From contig JACMKV010000431.1 of NCBI GenBank assembly GCA_014379915.1, positions 1 to 8,174 of the forward strand: 8,174 bases of DNA, written 5' to 3'. The notes under the pieces were generated by a model. The model worked only from the letters and a program-made list of their open reading frames with translations. It made no database searches and was not told the origin of the DNA. This stretch comes from Burkholderiales bacterium. Lineage in GTDB: Bacteria > Pseudomonadota > Gammaproteobacteria > Burkholderiales > JACMKV01. Made by a program: the position numbers and the translations under genes. Position 1 is the first letter of the stretch; every line of letters starts with the position of its first letter. Below are positions 1 through 5,897 of the stretch, in pieces.

Positions 1-227
1 CGGTGTTTGAGAGGTTTGTGTACTCGAACCGAGTCTGAGTTTTCATGATGTAGCGCTATGAGCGACGTGCAACGGCTACTGAATTGGCACATGAAGCAGA
101 TTGCGAAGTGGTAGATAACTCGTATTCAGGGCGTACTCTGTTACGCTATAAGAATCAGTCACTTATATCCTAAGCCGCGTGAATTCTTTTTTAATTCACT
201 TAAAAAATTGCACTTCCGTGCTTCCCT
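1..227. other. Non-coding flank downstream of dctM
   Basis: No convincing gene is visible here. The longest tidy reading frame I noticed is an 18-codon ATG frame at 58-114 on the plus strand, with no ribosome binding site and no recognisable product. The stretch is clearly more AT-rich than the coding DNA that follows. It ends in an AT-rich palindromic segment (179-207) beside the dctM stop codon, described separately. Confidence 0.6.
179..207. terminator. AT-rich hairpin pair downstream of dctM, possible terminator
   Basis: Two overlapping inverted repeats are visible. GTGAATT (179-185) pairs with AATTCAC (193-199) across a 7-nt C/T loop. TTTTTTAA (187-194) pairs with TTAAAAAA (200-207) across TTCAC. 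They share bases, so only one can form at a time. The position 20-50 bases past the minus-strand dctM stop codon suggests a transcription end. The stems are AT-rich and weak, however, and there is no classic GC stem followed by a U tract in the dctM direction, so termination is only inferred. Confidence 0.3.
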
Positions 228-1550
228 TCAGCGAATAGAGCTAATCACCATCCCGGGAAACGCGATCACCAATCCAACCATAATGACCTGGATGACCACG
301 AACGGAATCGCGCCCCAGTAAATGTCCGCCGTCCTGACTTCTTTCGGGGCGACGCTGCGCAAATAAAACAACGCGAATCCGAACGGCGGATGCATGAATG
401 ACGTCTGCATATTGACGCCGAGCAGCACTCCGAACCAGATCAAATCGATACCAAGCTTCTGCGCGACTGGTGCTAATAACGGCACCAGAATGAACGCGAT
501 CTCAAAGAAGTCGAGGAAAAACGCCAGCAGGAAAACCATCAGGTTTACGACTATCAGAAATCCGAGCGCGCCGCCGGGCAGGCCGGTCAATAGCCGCTCG
601 ACCCACAGATCGCCGTCGACGCCTCGAAACACCAGGCTGAAGATCGTCGAGCCCATCAGGATGAAGACGACAAAGCTGGTGAGCCTCGTCGTCGAGTCCA
701 TCGCCTGCCGCAACAGGCTCCAGCCCAATCGCCGTTTCGTAAGCGCCAGCGCGAGCGCACCGGCAGCGCCCATGGCGCCGCCTTCGGTCGGCGTGGCGAT
801 GCCGAGGAATATCGTTCCGAGCACGAGGAAAATCAGAATCAGCGGCGGAATCATCGAAACCGCAACGTGCTCCGCCAGCGCGAGCCCGCGCATCGTTCGC
901 GCTTCCGGCGGCAGGGCTGGCGCCGACTTTGGATCGATCAGCGTGACGCCCAACACGAATAGCAGATAAAGCCCCGTCAACATCAGGCCAGGCGCCAGCG
1001 CACCGCGGTACATGTCGCCGACCGAAACGCCGAGTTGATCGGCCATCACGATCAATACCAGGCTCGGCGGAATGATCTGCGCTAGCGTGCCAGATGCTGC
1101 GATAACGCCGGTCGCGAGCCGCGTCGAATAACCGTAACGCAGCATGATCGGCAGCGAGATCAGTCCCATGGCGATCACCGAAGCGGCAACAACGCCGGTC
1201 GTCGCCGCCAGCAACGCGCCGACCAGGATGACGGCATAGGCGAGGCCGCCGCGCAGTGCTCCGAACAGTTGGCCGACGGTGTCGAGCAGCTCTTCGGCCA
1301 TGCCGCTGCGTTCCAGAATCAAGCCCATGAAGGTGAAAAACGGAATCGCCAGCAGGGTTTGATTGCTCATGATGCCGAACACGCGCTCGGGCAAGGCTTG
1401 CAGCAAACTCGGCTGAAAGAAATCGAGCTGAATGCCGACGACGGCGAACAGCAAGGCGACCGCGCCGAGTGAAAACGCGACCGGATAGCCGAGCAGCAGA
1501 AACACCACCAGGCCGGCAAACATCAACGGCGCCATCAGCTCGAAGGCCAT
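228..1550 (-). CDS. dctM: TRAP transporter large permease subunit (DctM type, mannitol/chloroaromatic subfamily)
   Basis: This 440-residue protein is the large inner-membrane subunit of a tripartite ATP-independent periplasmic (TRAP) transporter, which takes up small organic acids or related anions using an ion gradient and a periplasmic binding protein. The sequence is almost entirely hydrophobic, with about a dozen membrane segments. Family hallmarks include the AIPFFTFMGLILERSG stretch near residues 68-83, the GVIAASGTLAQIIPPS region near 147-162, the GIATPTEGGAMGA segment in the middle, and a MHPPFGFALFYLR motif near the C-terminus. The overall pattern resembles the mannitol/chloroaromatic (FcbT3-like) branch. 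Length is normal for DctM. The ATG at 1550-1548 overlaps the dctQ TGA by one base (TGATG), indicating translational coupling. The substrate cannot be told from sequence. No binding-protein gene lies beside the pair. Confidence 0.93.
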   Translation of the reverse strand: MAFELMAPLMFAGLVVFLLLGYPVAFSLGAVALLFAVVGIQLDFFQPSLLQALPERVFGIMSNQTLLAIPFFTFMGLILERSGMAEELLDTVGQLFGALRGGLAYAVILVGALLAATTGVVAASVIAMGLISLPIMLRYGYSTRLATGVIAASGTLAQIIPPSLVLIVMADQLGVSVGDMYRGALAPGLMLTGLYLLFVLGVTLIDPKSAPALPPEARTMRGLALAEHVAVSMIPPLILIFLVLGTIFLGIATPTEGGAMGAAGALALALTKRRLGWSLLRQAMDSTTRLTSFVVFILMGSTIFSLVFRGVDGDLWVERLLTGLPGGALGFLIVVNLMVFLLAFFLDFFEIAFILVPLLAPVAQKLGIDLIWFGVLLGVNMQTSFMHPPFGFALFYLRSVAPKEVRTADIYWGAIPFVVIQVIMVGLVIAFPGMVISSIR

Positions 1551-2071
1551 CAGCTATCTTCCCCATCGGCATTGCCTGACAGCAGTGCTGCGCGCTTGAT
1601 GATTTCGGCAATCGCCTGCAGCGATAGCAGCGCGAAGCCGATTGGGATCAAGAGCTTGATCGGCCAGCGCAACAGCCCGCCCGGATCCGGCGAACCTTCG
1701 TTGACGTGGAACGAGGCAAGGAATACCGGCCACGACAACCACAGGATGGTGGCACTCATCGGCAGCAGGAACAGCAGCCCGCCGGCGATGTCGATCAACG
1801 CCTGAGTGCGCGGCGTGAGCCGCCCGTAAAAAATGTCGACGCGGACATGGCCATTGTGCTTATGCGTATACCCGGCAGCGAGCAGAAAGATCGCGGCAAA
1901 CAAATACCACTGAATCTCGAGAAACGCGTTCGAGCTCACGCCAACCGCATAACGGGAAATGGCATTGCCGCTTGAAACGAGAACGGCGATCAACACCAGC
2001 CAGTAGCAGGCGCGGCCGATGCGTTCGTTCAGCGCGTCGATGAAGGCGGCTATGCGTAAAAGGGAAGCCAA
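1550..2071 (-). CDS. dctQ: TRAP transporter small permease subunit (DctQ type), TTG start
   Basis: This is the small integral-membrane subunit that complexes with DctM to form the TRAP membrane component. I place the start at a TTG at 2071-2069, because AAGGAG lies exactly five bases upstream (2082-2077). This gives 173 residues, normal for DctQ. In-frame ATGs further upstream (up to 2257) would add up to 62 residues that do not look like the family. Four membrane segments are visible, at roughly residues 22-38, 53-68, 93-113 and 137-156. A conserved EIQWYLF motif lies at 52-58, and HVRVDIFYGRL (75-85) and RWPIKLLIPIGF (135-146) are typical of the mannitol/chloroaromatic-type small subunit. 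The stop codon overlaps the dctM start. The start assignment is inference from the ribosome binding site; the family call is firm. Confidence 0.9.
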   Translation of the reverse strand: MASLLRIAAFIDALNERIGRACYWLVLIAVLVSSGNAISRYAVGVSSNAFLEIQWYLFAAIFLLAAGYTHKHNGHVRVDIFYGRLTPRTQALIDIAGGLLFLLPMSATILWLSWPVFLASFHVNEGSPDPGGLLRWPIKLLIPIGFALLSLQAIAEIIKRAALLSGNADGEDS

Positions 2072-2076
2072 GGGTG

Positions 2077-2082
2077 CTCCTT
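2077..2082 (-). promoter_or_regulatory. Ribosome binding site that sets the dctQ TTG start
   Basis: AAGGAG on the minus strand is followed by five bases (CACCC) and then TTG. No comparable Shine-Dalgarno sequence was noticed before the alternative upstream ATG codons, so this site decides the start choice. Confidence 0.7.
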
Positions 2083-2356
2083 GCTTTAAAAGTGGCGTAC
2101 TCGCCGGATTCGCTCTACCCGGCTGCGGCGGCATCGAAATCCGGGCAAAGCTCGCGGCTGGCGTCCGTGAATATCCCACGGTTGCGGGAAATAGTACCGC
2201 TTCATCGTGCCATACAGCGGGGTCAAAAAACGCGCACCGGAATCCGCACGATGGCACGGGAATGCGAGGAAGCGTATGCCGCCGTTACCAGCCGCATGCT
2301 GAAGCAAAGCGCGCAGACCGCGATTTTGCGGGATGCAATTCGCCCGCTTTGAGTTT

Positions 2357-2441
2357 TTCTCTATGTTCTCTGTGATCTCTGTGGCGGGCTTCTGCCTTTT
2401 CCAATCTCTCAAGCCACGGAGGACACAGAGGTCACCGGGAA
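2357..2441. repeat. Imperfect inverted repeat with 9-nt periodic CACAGAG arms
   Basis: Arm one (2357-2385) and arm two (2413-2441) are each 29 bases and match as reverse complements at 21 of 29 positions, separated by a 27-base spacer. Each arm is itself a degenerate tandem of three 9-mers. On the plus strand, arm two reads CACGGAGGA, CACAGAGGT, CACCGGGAA (2415-2441). The complement of arm one reads CACAGAGAT, CACAGAGAA, CATAGAGAA. Repeats of this CACAGAG type occur between genes in many proteobacterial genomes, as far as I recall, so this is probably one member of a dispersed palindromic family. Alternatively it is a private operator or a long RNA hairpin ahead of nrdR. Its function is unknown. 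Confidence 0.75.
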
Positions 2442-2485
2442 GATCAAAGCCGCAACGGCGTCAAGTTGCCGACGTGCGGATAAGG

Positions 2486-2491
2486 TAAAAT
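2486..2491 (+). promoter_or_regulatory. Possible -10 element of the nrdR promoter
   Basis: TAAAAT lies 26 bases before the nrdR ATG, close to the TATAAT consensus and well placed for a short leader. The only -35-like hexamer nearby is TTGCCG at 2466-2471. The spacer is then only 14 bases, shorter than the usual 16-18, so the full promoter is uncertain. Confidence 0.3.
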
Positions 2492-2517
2492 CCAGCCTTT
2501 CCCGCCGGGATGGATTT

Positions 2518-3000
2518 ATGAAGTGCGCATTTTGCGGGGCGCCCGATACGCAGGTTCTCGATTCGCGTGTCAATGAGGAAGGCGACAGCATACGCCGCCG
2601 CCGCCGCTGCGCGGTCTGCGAAAAGCGCTTTACGACATACGAAACAGTCGAATTGCGCATGCCGCAGGTCGTGAAACAGGACGGCAGCCGCACGGAATTC
2701 GATAACGAGCGTTTACGCATTGGCTTTTCGCGGGCGCTGCACAAGCGGCCGGTCGCGGCCGAAATCGTCGACCAGGCGATCCATGGCATTACGCAGAAAT
2801 TGCTGGCGCTCGGCGAGCGCGAAGTCGCATCGCGGCAGATTGGCGAGATGGTGATGCAGGAACTTTACAAGCTCGATAAAGTTGCCTATATACGCTTCGC
2901 CTCGGTGTATAAAAGCTTTCAGGACGTCGACGACTTTCACGACGCGATCAAGGAAGTGCAAAATCCGCCGAAAAGCAGACGCCGCCAGCTCGAAAAATAA
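2518..3000 (+). CDS. nrdR: Transcriptional repressor NrdR (ribonucleotide reductase regulator)
   Basis: NrdR is a cytoplasmic repressor that binds NrdR boxes ahead of ribonucleotide reductase operons and senses nucleotides through an ATP-cone. The 160-residue length is typical. The N-terminal zinc ribbon is intact, with cysteines 3 and 6 (MKCAFC) and 31 and 34 (CAVC), followed by the characteristic KRFTTYET segment at 36-43. The ATP-cone follows from about residue 49 (VVKQDGSRTEF) to about 139, with the YIRFASVYKSF signature. A GGGA at 2507-2510 may act as a weak ribosome binding site seven bases before ATG. The gene opens the riboflavin cluster, a common arrangement in Beta- and Gammaproteobacteria. 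I noticed no NrdR box pair in this window, so its targets should be elsewhere. Confidence 0.97.
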   Translation: MKCAFCGAPDTQVLDSRVNEEGDSIRRRRRCAVCEKRFTTYETVELRMPQVVKQDGSRTEFDNERLRIGFSRALHKRPVAAEIVDQAIHGITQKLLALGEREVASRQIGEMVMQELYKLDKVAYIRFASVYKSFQDVDDFHDAIKEVQNPPKSRRRQLEK

Positions 3001-3082
3001 ACAAGAATGCCCGATAACGCCTAGTCGCGTTGGTCAGCTTCCCATTCAAAACCGCAACCGATAATCCGACGATCCTGTTCTT

Positions 3083-4168
3083 ATGCCGCAGCCTGTTGAC
3101 TACGCCATGATGGCGCGCGCTCTGCAACTCGCGGAGCGCGGCCTGTACTCCGCAAGTCCGAATCCGCGCGTCGGTTGCGTGATTACGCGCGACGACCGCA
3201 TCGTTGGCGAAGGCTTCCATGAAAAAGCCGGCGAAGCGCATGCAGAAGTCGCGGCGCTGAAAGCGGCGGGCCCCGCAGCCGAAGGCGCGACCGTTTATAG
3301 CACACTGGAGCCTTGCAATCATCAGGGGCGCACGCCGCCGTGCGTCGATGCCTTGATCGAAGCGAAGGTCAAGCGTGTGGTCGCGGCCATGCAGGATCCG
3401 AATCCGAAAGTCGCGGGCGGCGGTTTCGAGCGATTAAAGACAACCGGGATCGAGGTCGAGTCGGGTGTGCTCGAACCGGAAGCGCGTGAATTGAACATCG
3501 GTTTCATTTCGCGCATGACGCGCGGCCGCCCGTGGATCCGGTTGAAAATCGCCGCGAGCATCGATGGCAAGACGGCGCTCAACAACGGCGCGAGCCGCTG
3601 GATCACCGACGCCAGTGCACGACGCGATGGCCATCATTGGCGCGCGCGTTCGTGCGCTGTGTTGACTGGTATGGGTACCGTGCGCAAGGACGATCCGGAA
3701 TTGAACGTGCGCGAAGTCGAAACGACGCGTCAACCGCTGCGTGTGATTATCGACAGCAAACTGCAAATCCCGCTGACTTCGAAGGTGTTGAAAGGCGGCG
3801 GCGTGTTGGTCGCGTCGGCGCTGCATTTTCCGGGGCTCGTCAAACGCCTGGAGAAAACCGGCGCGCAGGTTGCGGTGTTGCCCGGCGATTCCGGCAAAGT
3901 CGGGCTGCCGCAGCTGATGCACGAACTCGCGCAGCGCGAGATCAACGAAGTGCTGGTCGAAGCCGGTATGGAGCTGAACGGTGCGCTGCTGAAGGCGGGC
4001 CTCGTCGACGAACTATTGCTGTATTTCGCGCCGCAGTTGTTCGGCGATACCGCGCGCGGCATGTTCGATCTGCCCGAGCTCGCCGATCTGTCGGGCAGAC
4101 GAGAACTCAATATCACCGACCTCCGCAAAGTCGGCGCCGATATCCGCATCGTCGCGCGCCTGGTCTAG
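3083..4168 (+). CDS. ribD: Bifunctional diaminohydroxyphosphoribosylaminopyrimidine deaminase / uracil reductase RibD
   Basis: RibD carries out the deamination and then the NADPH-dependent reduction of the pyrimidine intermediate made from GTP during riboflavin synthesis. The 361 residues contain both domains. The N-terminal deaminase shows the zinc site, with HAE at 53-55 and cysteines 78 and 87 in EPCNHQGRTPPC. The C-terminal reductase starts near residue 150, with LKIAASIDGKTA, WITDASAR, TGMGTVRKDDPELNVR (195-210) and VEAGMELNGALL (292-303). That last motif has Met-Glu where Escherichia coli RibD has Pro-Thr. The ATG at 3083 gives an N-terminus matching E. coli RibD in length, although no Shine-Dalgarno sequence precedes it; ATG at 3107 is a shorter alternative. 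The gap to nrdR is 82 bases. The stop TAG coincides with the end of a MITE-like element. Confidence 0.97.
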   Translation: MPQPVDYAMMARALQLAERGLYSASPNPRVGCVITRDDRIVGEGFHEKAGEAHAEVAALKAAGPAAEGATVYSTLEPCNHQGRTPPCVDALIEAKVKRVVAAMQDPNPKVAGGGFERLKTTGIEVESGVLEPEARELNIGFISRMTRGRPWIRLKIAASIDGKTALNNGASRWITDASARRDGHHWRARSCAVLTGMGTVRKDDPELNVREVETTRQPLRVIIDSKLQIPLTSKVLKGGGVLVASALHFPGLVKRLEKTGAQVAVLPGDSGKVGLPQLMHELAQREINEVLVEAGMELNGALLKAGLVDELLLYFAPQLFGDTARGMFDLPELADLSGRRELNITDLRKVGADIRIVARLV

Positions 4169-4183
4169 TGTCCTGAGTTGCTG
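4165..4183 (+). repeat. Left terminal inverted repeat of the MITE-like element
   Basis: This 19-bp repeat is identical to the reverse complement of 4350-4368. Bases 4166-4168 are the ribD stop codon TAG, inside the CTAG end. Confidence 0.85.
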
Positions 4184-4311
4184 ATTAGCTACAGAAAAGA
4201 TGCCAAGAATCGCCGCCACACCGCGTTGCGAATCCTCGCCAAGTGTACAGGCTATAGTTCGCGCCGGCTGTTGGTTTGCACCTTCTCTGGCGCCGATTTC
4301 GGCACTTTTCA

Positions 4312-4341
4312 TTGCCAATCTCAAGGGTCATCCTGATTAAT
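4312..4341 (+). promoter_or_regulatory. Possible outward promoter near the right end of the MITE
   Basis: TTGCCA at 4312-4317 matches the -35 consensus at five of six positions. ATTAAT at 4336-4341 is a moderate -10 at an 18-base spacing. It points toward the methyltransferase and ribE. The -10 lacks the important second-position A, so this is only a candidate. Confidence 0.22.
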
Positions 4342-4349
4342 CCGCCAAC

Positions 4350-4368
4350 CAGCAACTCAGGACACTAG
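4350..4368 (-). repeat. Right terminal inverted repeat of the MITE-like element
   Basis: This is a perfect reverse-complement match to 4165-4183, ending in CTAG. If transcribed, the two ends could pair into a long stem between ribD and the downstream genes. Confidence 0.85.
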
Positions 4369-4441
4369 CGGTCGGCAGAAGGCTTTCAAAACCCGGCGGC
4401 GCGTTAGCAATTCGCTGGCTTTCTCGGCGAGGCACGCAGTC

Positions 4442-5189
4442 ATGGCATTCAAGGATCATTTTTCCGGGCACGCCGGCGAGTACGCGAAATATCGCCCGCG
4501 TTATCCGCCCGCGCTGTTCGCGAAGCTCGCCGAGGTCGCGCCGGCTCGCGAGTTAGCGTGGGATTGTGCGACGGGCAATGGCCAGGCTGCCGTCGCCCTC
4601 GCCGAAGTGTTTGCCCGCGTGATTGCCAGCGACGCAAGCGCGAAGCAAATCGAAAATGCGTCGCGCCAGGCGAACATCGAATACAAGGTCGAAACCGCCG
4701 AGCAATCTTCGCTGGGCGCTGCAAGCATTGATCTGATCACTGTCGGCCAGGCTTTGCACTGGTTCGATCTGGCAAAGTTTTACGGCGAGGCGCAGCGCGT
4801 GCTGAAGCCGAACGGCATCATCGCGGCGTGGTGCTACGGGCAGCGCATGATCGCGCCGGACATCGACCGCGTATTCAATTGCTATTATCGCGATGTCGTC
4901 GGGCCTTATTTGGCCGCCGGAACGCGCACTGGTCGAAGACGGTTATCGCAGCCTGCCGTTTCCGTTCGAGCGCGTCGCCGTTAGCGACTTTGAAATGACC
5001 GTCGAGTGGAATCTGGCGGAGCTGCTCGGTTACTTCGGCACGTGGTCGGCGAGCCAGCGCTACCTTGCCGAAACCGGCCGCGATCCGCGTACCGAAATCG
5101 ACAGCAAATTGCGCGCCGCCTGGGGGCCGGAAACCCAGAAGCGCGTGATTGCGTGGCCGCTGCATCTATTGGCCGGAAGAAAGAATTGA
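4442..5189 (+). pseudogene. Class I SAM-dependent methyltransferase, disrupted by a single-base frameshift
   Basis: The protein would be a small-molecule methyltransferase of the Methyltransf_11 type; its substrate is unknown. From ATG 4442, preceded by GAGG at 4429-4432, the frame shows AWDCATGNGQ (39-48, the SAM glycine-rich loop), VIASDAS with the ribose-binding acid at D64, SIDLITVGQALHWF (95-108) and LKPNGIIAAW (121-130). After VVGPY (residue 156) the frame departs and stops at 4984. The expected continuation, WPPERALVEDGYRSLPFPFE and onward to the TGA at 5187-5189, is in the +1 frame. Removing one T from the TTT at 4909-4911 restores a single frame of 248 residues, a normal family length. 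It is either a recent loss or a sequencing error. The gene sits between ribD and ribE, an unusual place that interrupts the riboflavin cluster. Confidence 0.85.
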
Positions 5190-5199
5190 AGTAACACCC

Positions 5200-5238
5200 T
5201 GGCAGAGAGGTCGGTCCGTTCCTGTCTCCTACCTGCCA
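5200..5238. repeat. Short inverted repeat between the methyltransferase and ribE
   Basis: TGGCAG at 5200-5205 pairs with CTGCCA at 5233-5238, and an AGG/CCT match continues inside after two mismatched positions. No U tract follows, so a terminator is unlikely. The spacer shows none of the conserved FMN riboswitch segments. It may be a weak leader hairpin or chance. Confidence 0.3.
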
Positions 5239-5260
5239 CGAGGCGCATTCAGAATCGATC

Positions 5261-5264
5261 GAGG
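5261..5264 (+). promoter_or_regulatory. Ribosome binding site setting the ribE TTG start
   Basis: GAGG lies six bases ahead of the TTG at 5271, which begins the invariant MFTGII N-terminus of riboflavin synthase. This supports initiation at a non-ATG codon. Confidence 0.7.
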
Positions 5265-5270
5265 TCGAAA

Positions 5271-5897
5271 TTGTTTACCGGCATTATCGAAACCTTGGGA
5301 AAAATCGTTGGCATAGCGCCTTCCGAAGCCGGTTATCGCGCCGCGATCGCGTCATCGTTGGTCTTGAGCGACGTCAGGGTGGGCGACAGCATTGCCGTCA
5401 ATGGCATTTGTCTGACAGTGATTGCCATAGAGCAGAATGTTTTCAGTGTCGATGTGTCGGCGGAGACCATAAGCTGCACGAGCGGATTTCAGCAGGATGA
5501 CAGCGTCAATCTGGAAAAAGCGTTGCGTATCTCCGATCGACTCGGCGGACACTGGGTCAGCGGCCACGTCGATGGAGTGGCTGACGTCGCGCGATTCGAA
5601 CCGGTCGGCGACAATGTCTTGCTGCGGATCGCCCCGCCGCATGAGTTGATGAAATATATCGCGAGCAAAGGATCGATCACGGTGAATGGCGTCAGCTTGA
5701 CGGTGAATGCGGTAGACGGCGAGAGCTTCAGCGTCAACCTGGTTCCGCATACCTTGCGGGCAACGAATCTTCACGCGCTAGTGCGCGGCAGCAAGGTGAA
5801 TCTTGAAATCGACATGCTCGCGCGATATGTGGAAAGGCTTGCGCAATTCGGCGCCGGCATCGACATCGATCGCGAAACCAGAAGAGATGGCGCTTAA
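5271..5897 (+). CDS. ribE: Riboflavin synthase alpha subunit RibE, TTG start
   Basis: This enzyme dismutates two molecules of 6,7-dimethyl-8-ribityllumazine to riboflavin and a pyrimidine, the last step of the pathway, in the cytoplasm. It is called RibC in some enterobacterial nomenclature. The 208 residues form two lumazine-binding barrels. The first starts with MFTGIIETLG and contains NGICLTV (44-50, with cysteine 47) and SVDVSAET (59-66). The second starts at GGHWVSGHVDG (92-102) and contains YIASKGSITVNGVSLTV (129-145). The C-terminal helix reads NLEIDMLARYVERL. The start codon is TTG, fixed by the conserved first residues and a GAGG six bases upstream. The last 11 bases overlap ribBX, so the two are probably translationally coupled. 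Confidence 0.97.
   Translation: MFTGIIETLGKIVGIAPSEAGYRAAIASSLVLSDVRVGDSIAVNGICLTVIAIEQNVFSVDVSAETISCTSGFQQDDSVNLEKALRISDRLGGHWVSGHVDGVADVARFEPVGDNVLLRIAPPHELMKYIASKGSITVNGVSLTVNAVDGESFSVNLVPHTLRATNLHALVRGSKVNLEIDMLARYVERLAQFGAGIDIDRETRRDGA

Larger units (their letters stand above)
2072..2517. other. Intergenic region between divergent dctQ and nrdR
   Basis: This stretch should hold the divergent promoters of the transporter pair and of nrdR. Open frames exist on both strands but none resembles a known protein. That includes a 33-codon plus-strand frame at 2251-2352 (MARECEEAY...) without a ribosome binding site. CGTGCCAT at 2206-2213 is mirrored by ATGGCACG at 2251-2258, a loose inverted repeat of unknown meaning. 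The right half contains the periodic inverted repeat at 2357-2441 and a possible -10 element before nrdR. I found no trace of a TRAP binding-protein gene, not even a fragment. Confidence 0.55.
4165..4368. mobile_element. MITE-like non-autonomous element at the ribD stop codon
   Basis: A 204-bp segment is bounded by perfect 19-bp terminal inverted repeats, CTAGTGTCCTGAGTTGCTG at 4165-4183 and its reverse complement at 4350-4368. Beyond these, similarity continues for about six more bases with two mismatches. Both ends carry the tetranucleotide CTAG. IS630/Tc1-mariner elements are known to favour CTAG and duplicate the central TA, so this looks like a non-autonomous relative. The interior has no credible gene, only a frame on the minus strand without family resemblance. 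The element supplies or rebuilds the ribD TAG stop codon, so RibD is intact. Ends and structure are seen directly; the IS630 link is inference, and no transposase is present here. Confidence 0.75.

Noticed and set aside
394..969. Plus-strand open frame antisense to dctM
   Set aside because: Antisense shadow of a clear gene. Composition is low-complexity Ser/Arg/Pro and no ribosome binding site was seen.
502..1611. Long minus-strand open frame overlapping dctM and dctQ
   Set aside because: It is arginine/alanine-rich shadow coding in an alternate frame of GC-rich membrane-protein genes, with no family resemblance.
2251..2352. Possible 33-residue small protein before nrdR
   Set aside because: The composition is protein-like, but there is no ribosome binding site, no recognised family, and it overlaps the probable regulatory DNA.
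3532..4176. Plus-strand arginine-rich frame inside ribD
   Set aside because: It lies in an alternate frame of RibD, whose motifs continue intact through the same bases.
4184..4349. Transposase remnant inside the MITE-like element
   Set aside because: Neither strand shows DDE-transposase motifs; the interior is only 166 bases.
5190..5270. FMN riboswitch upstream of ribE
   Set aside because: The 81-base spacer is too short and lacks the conserved RFN element segments.
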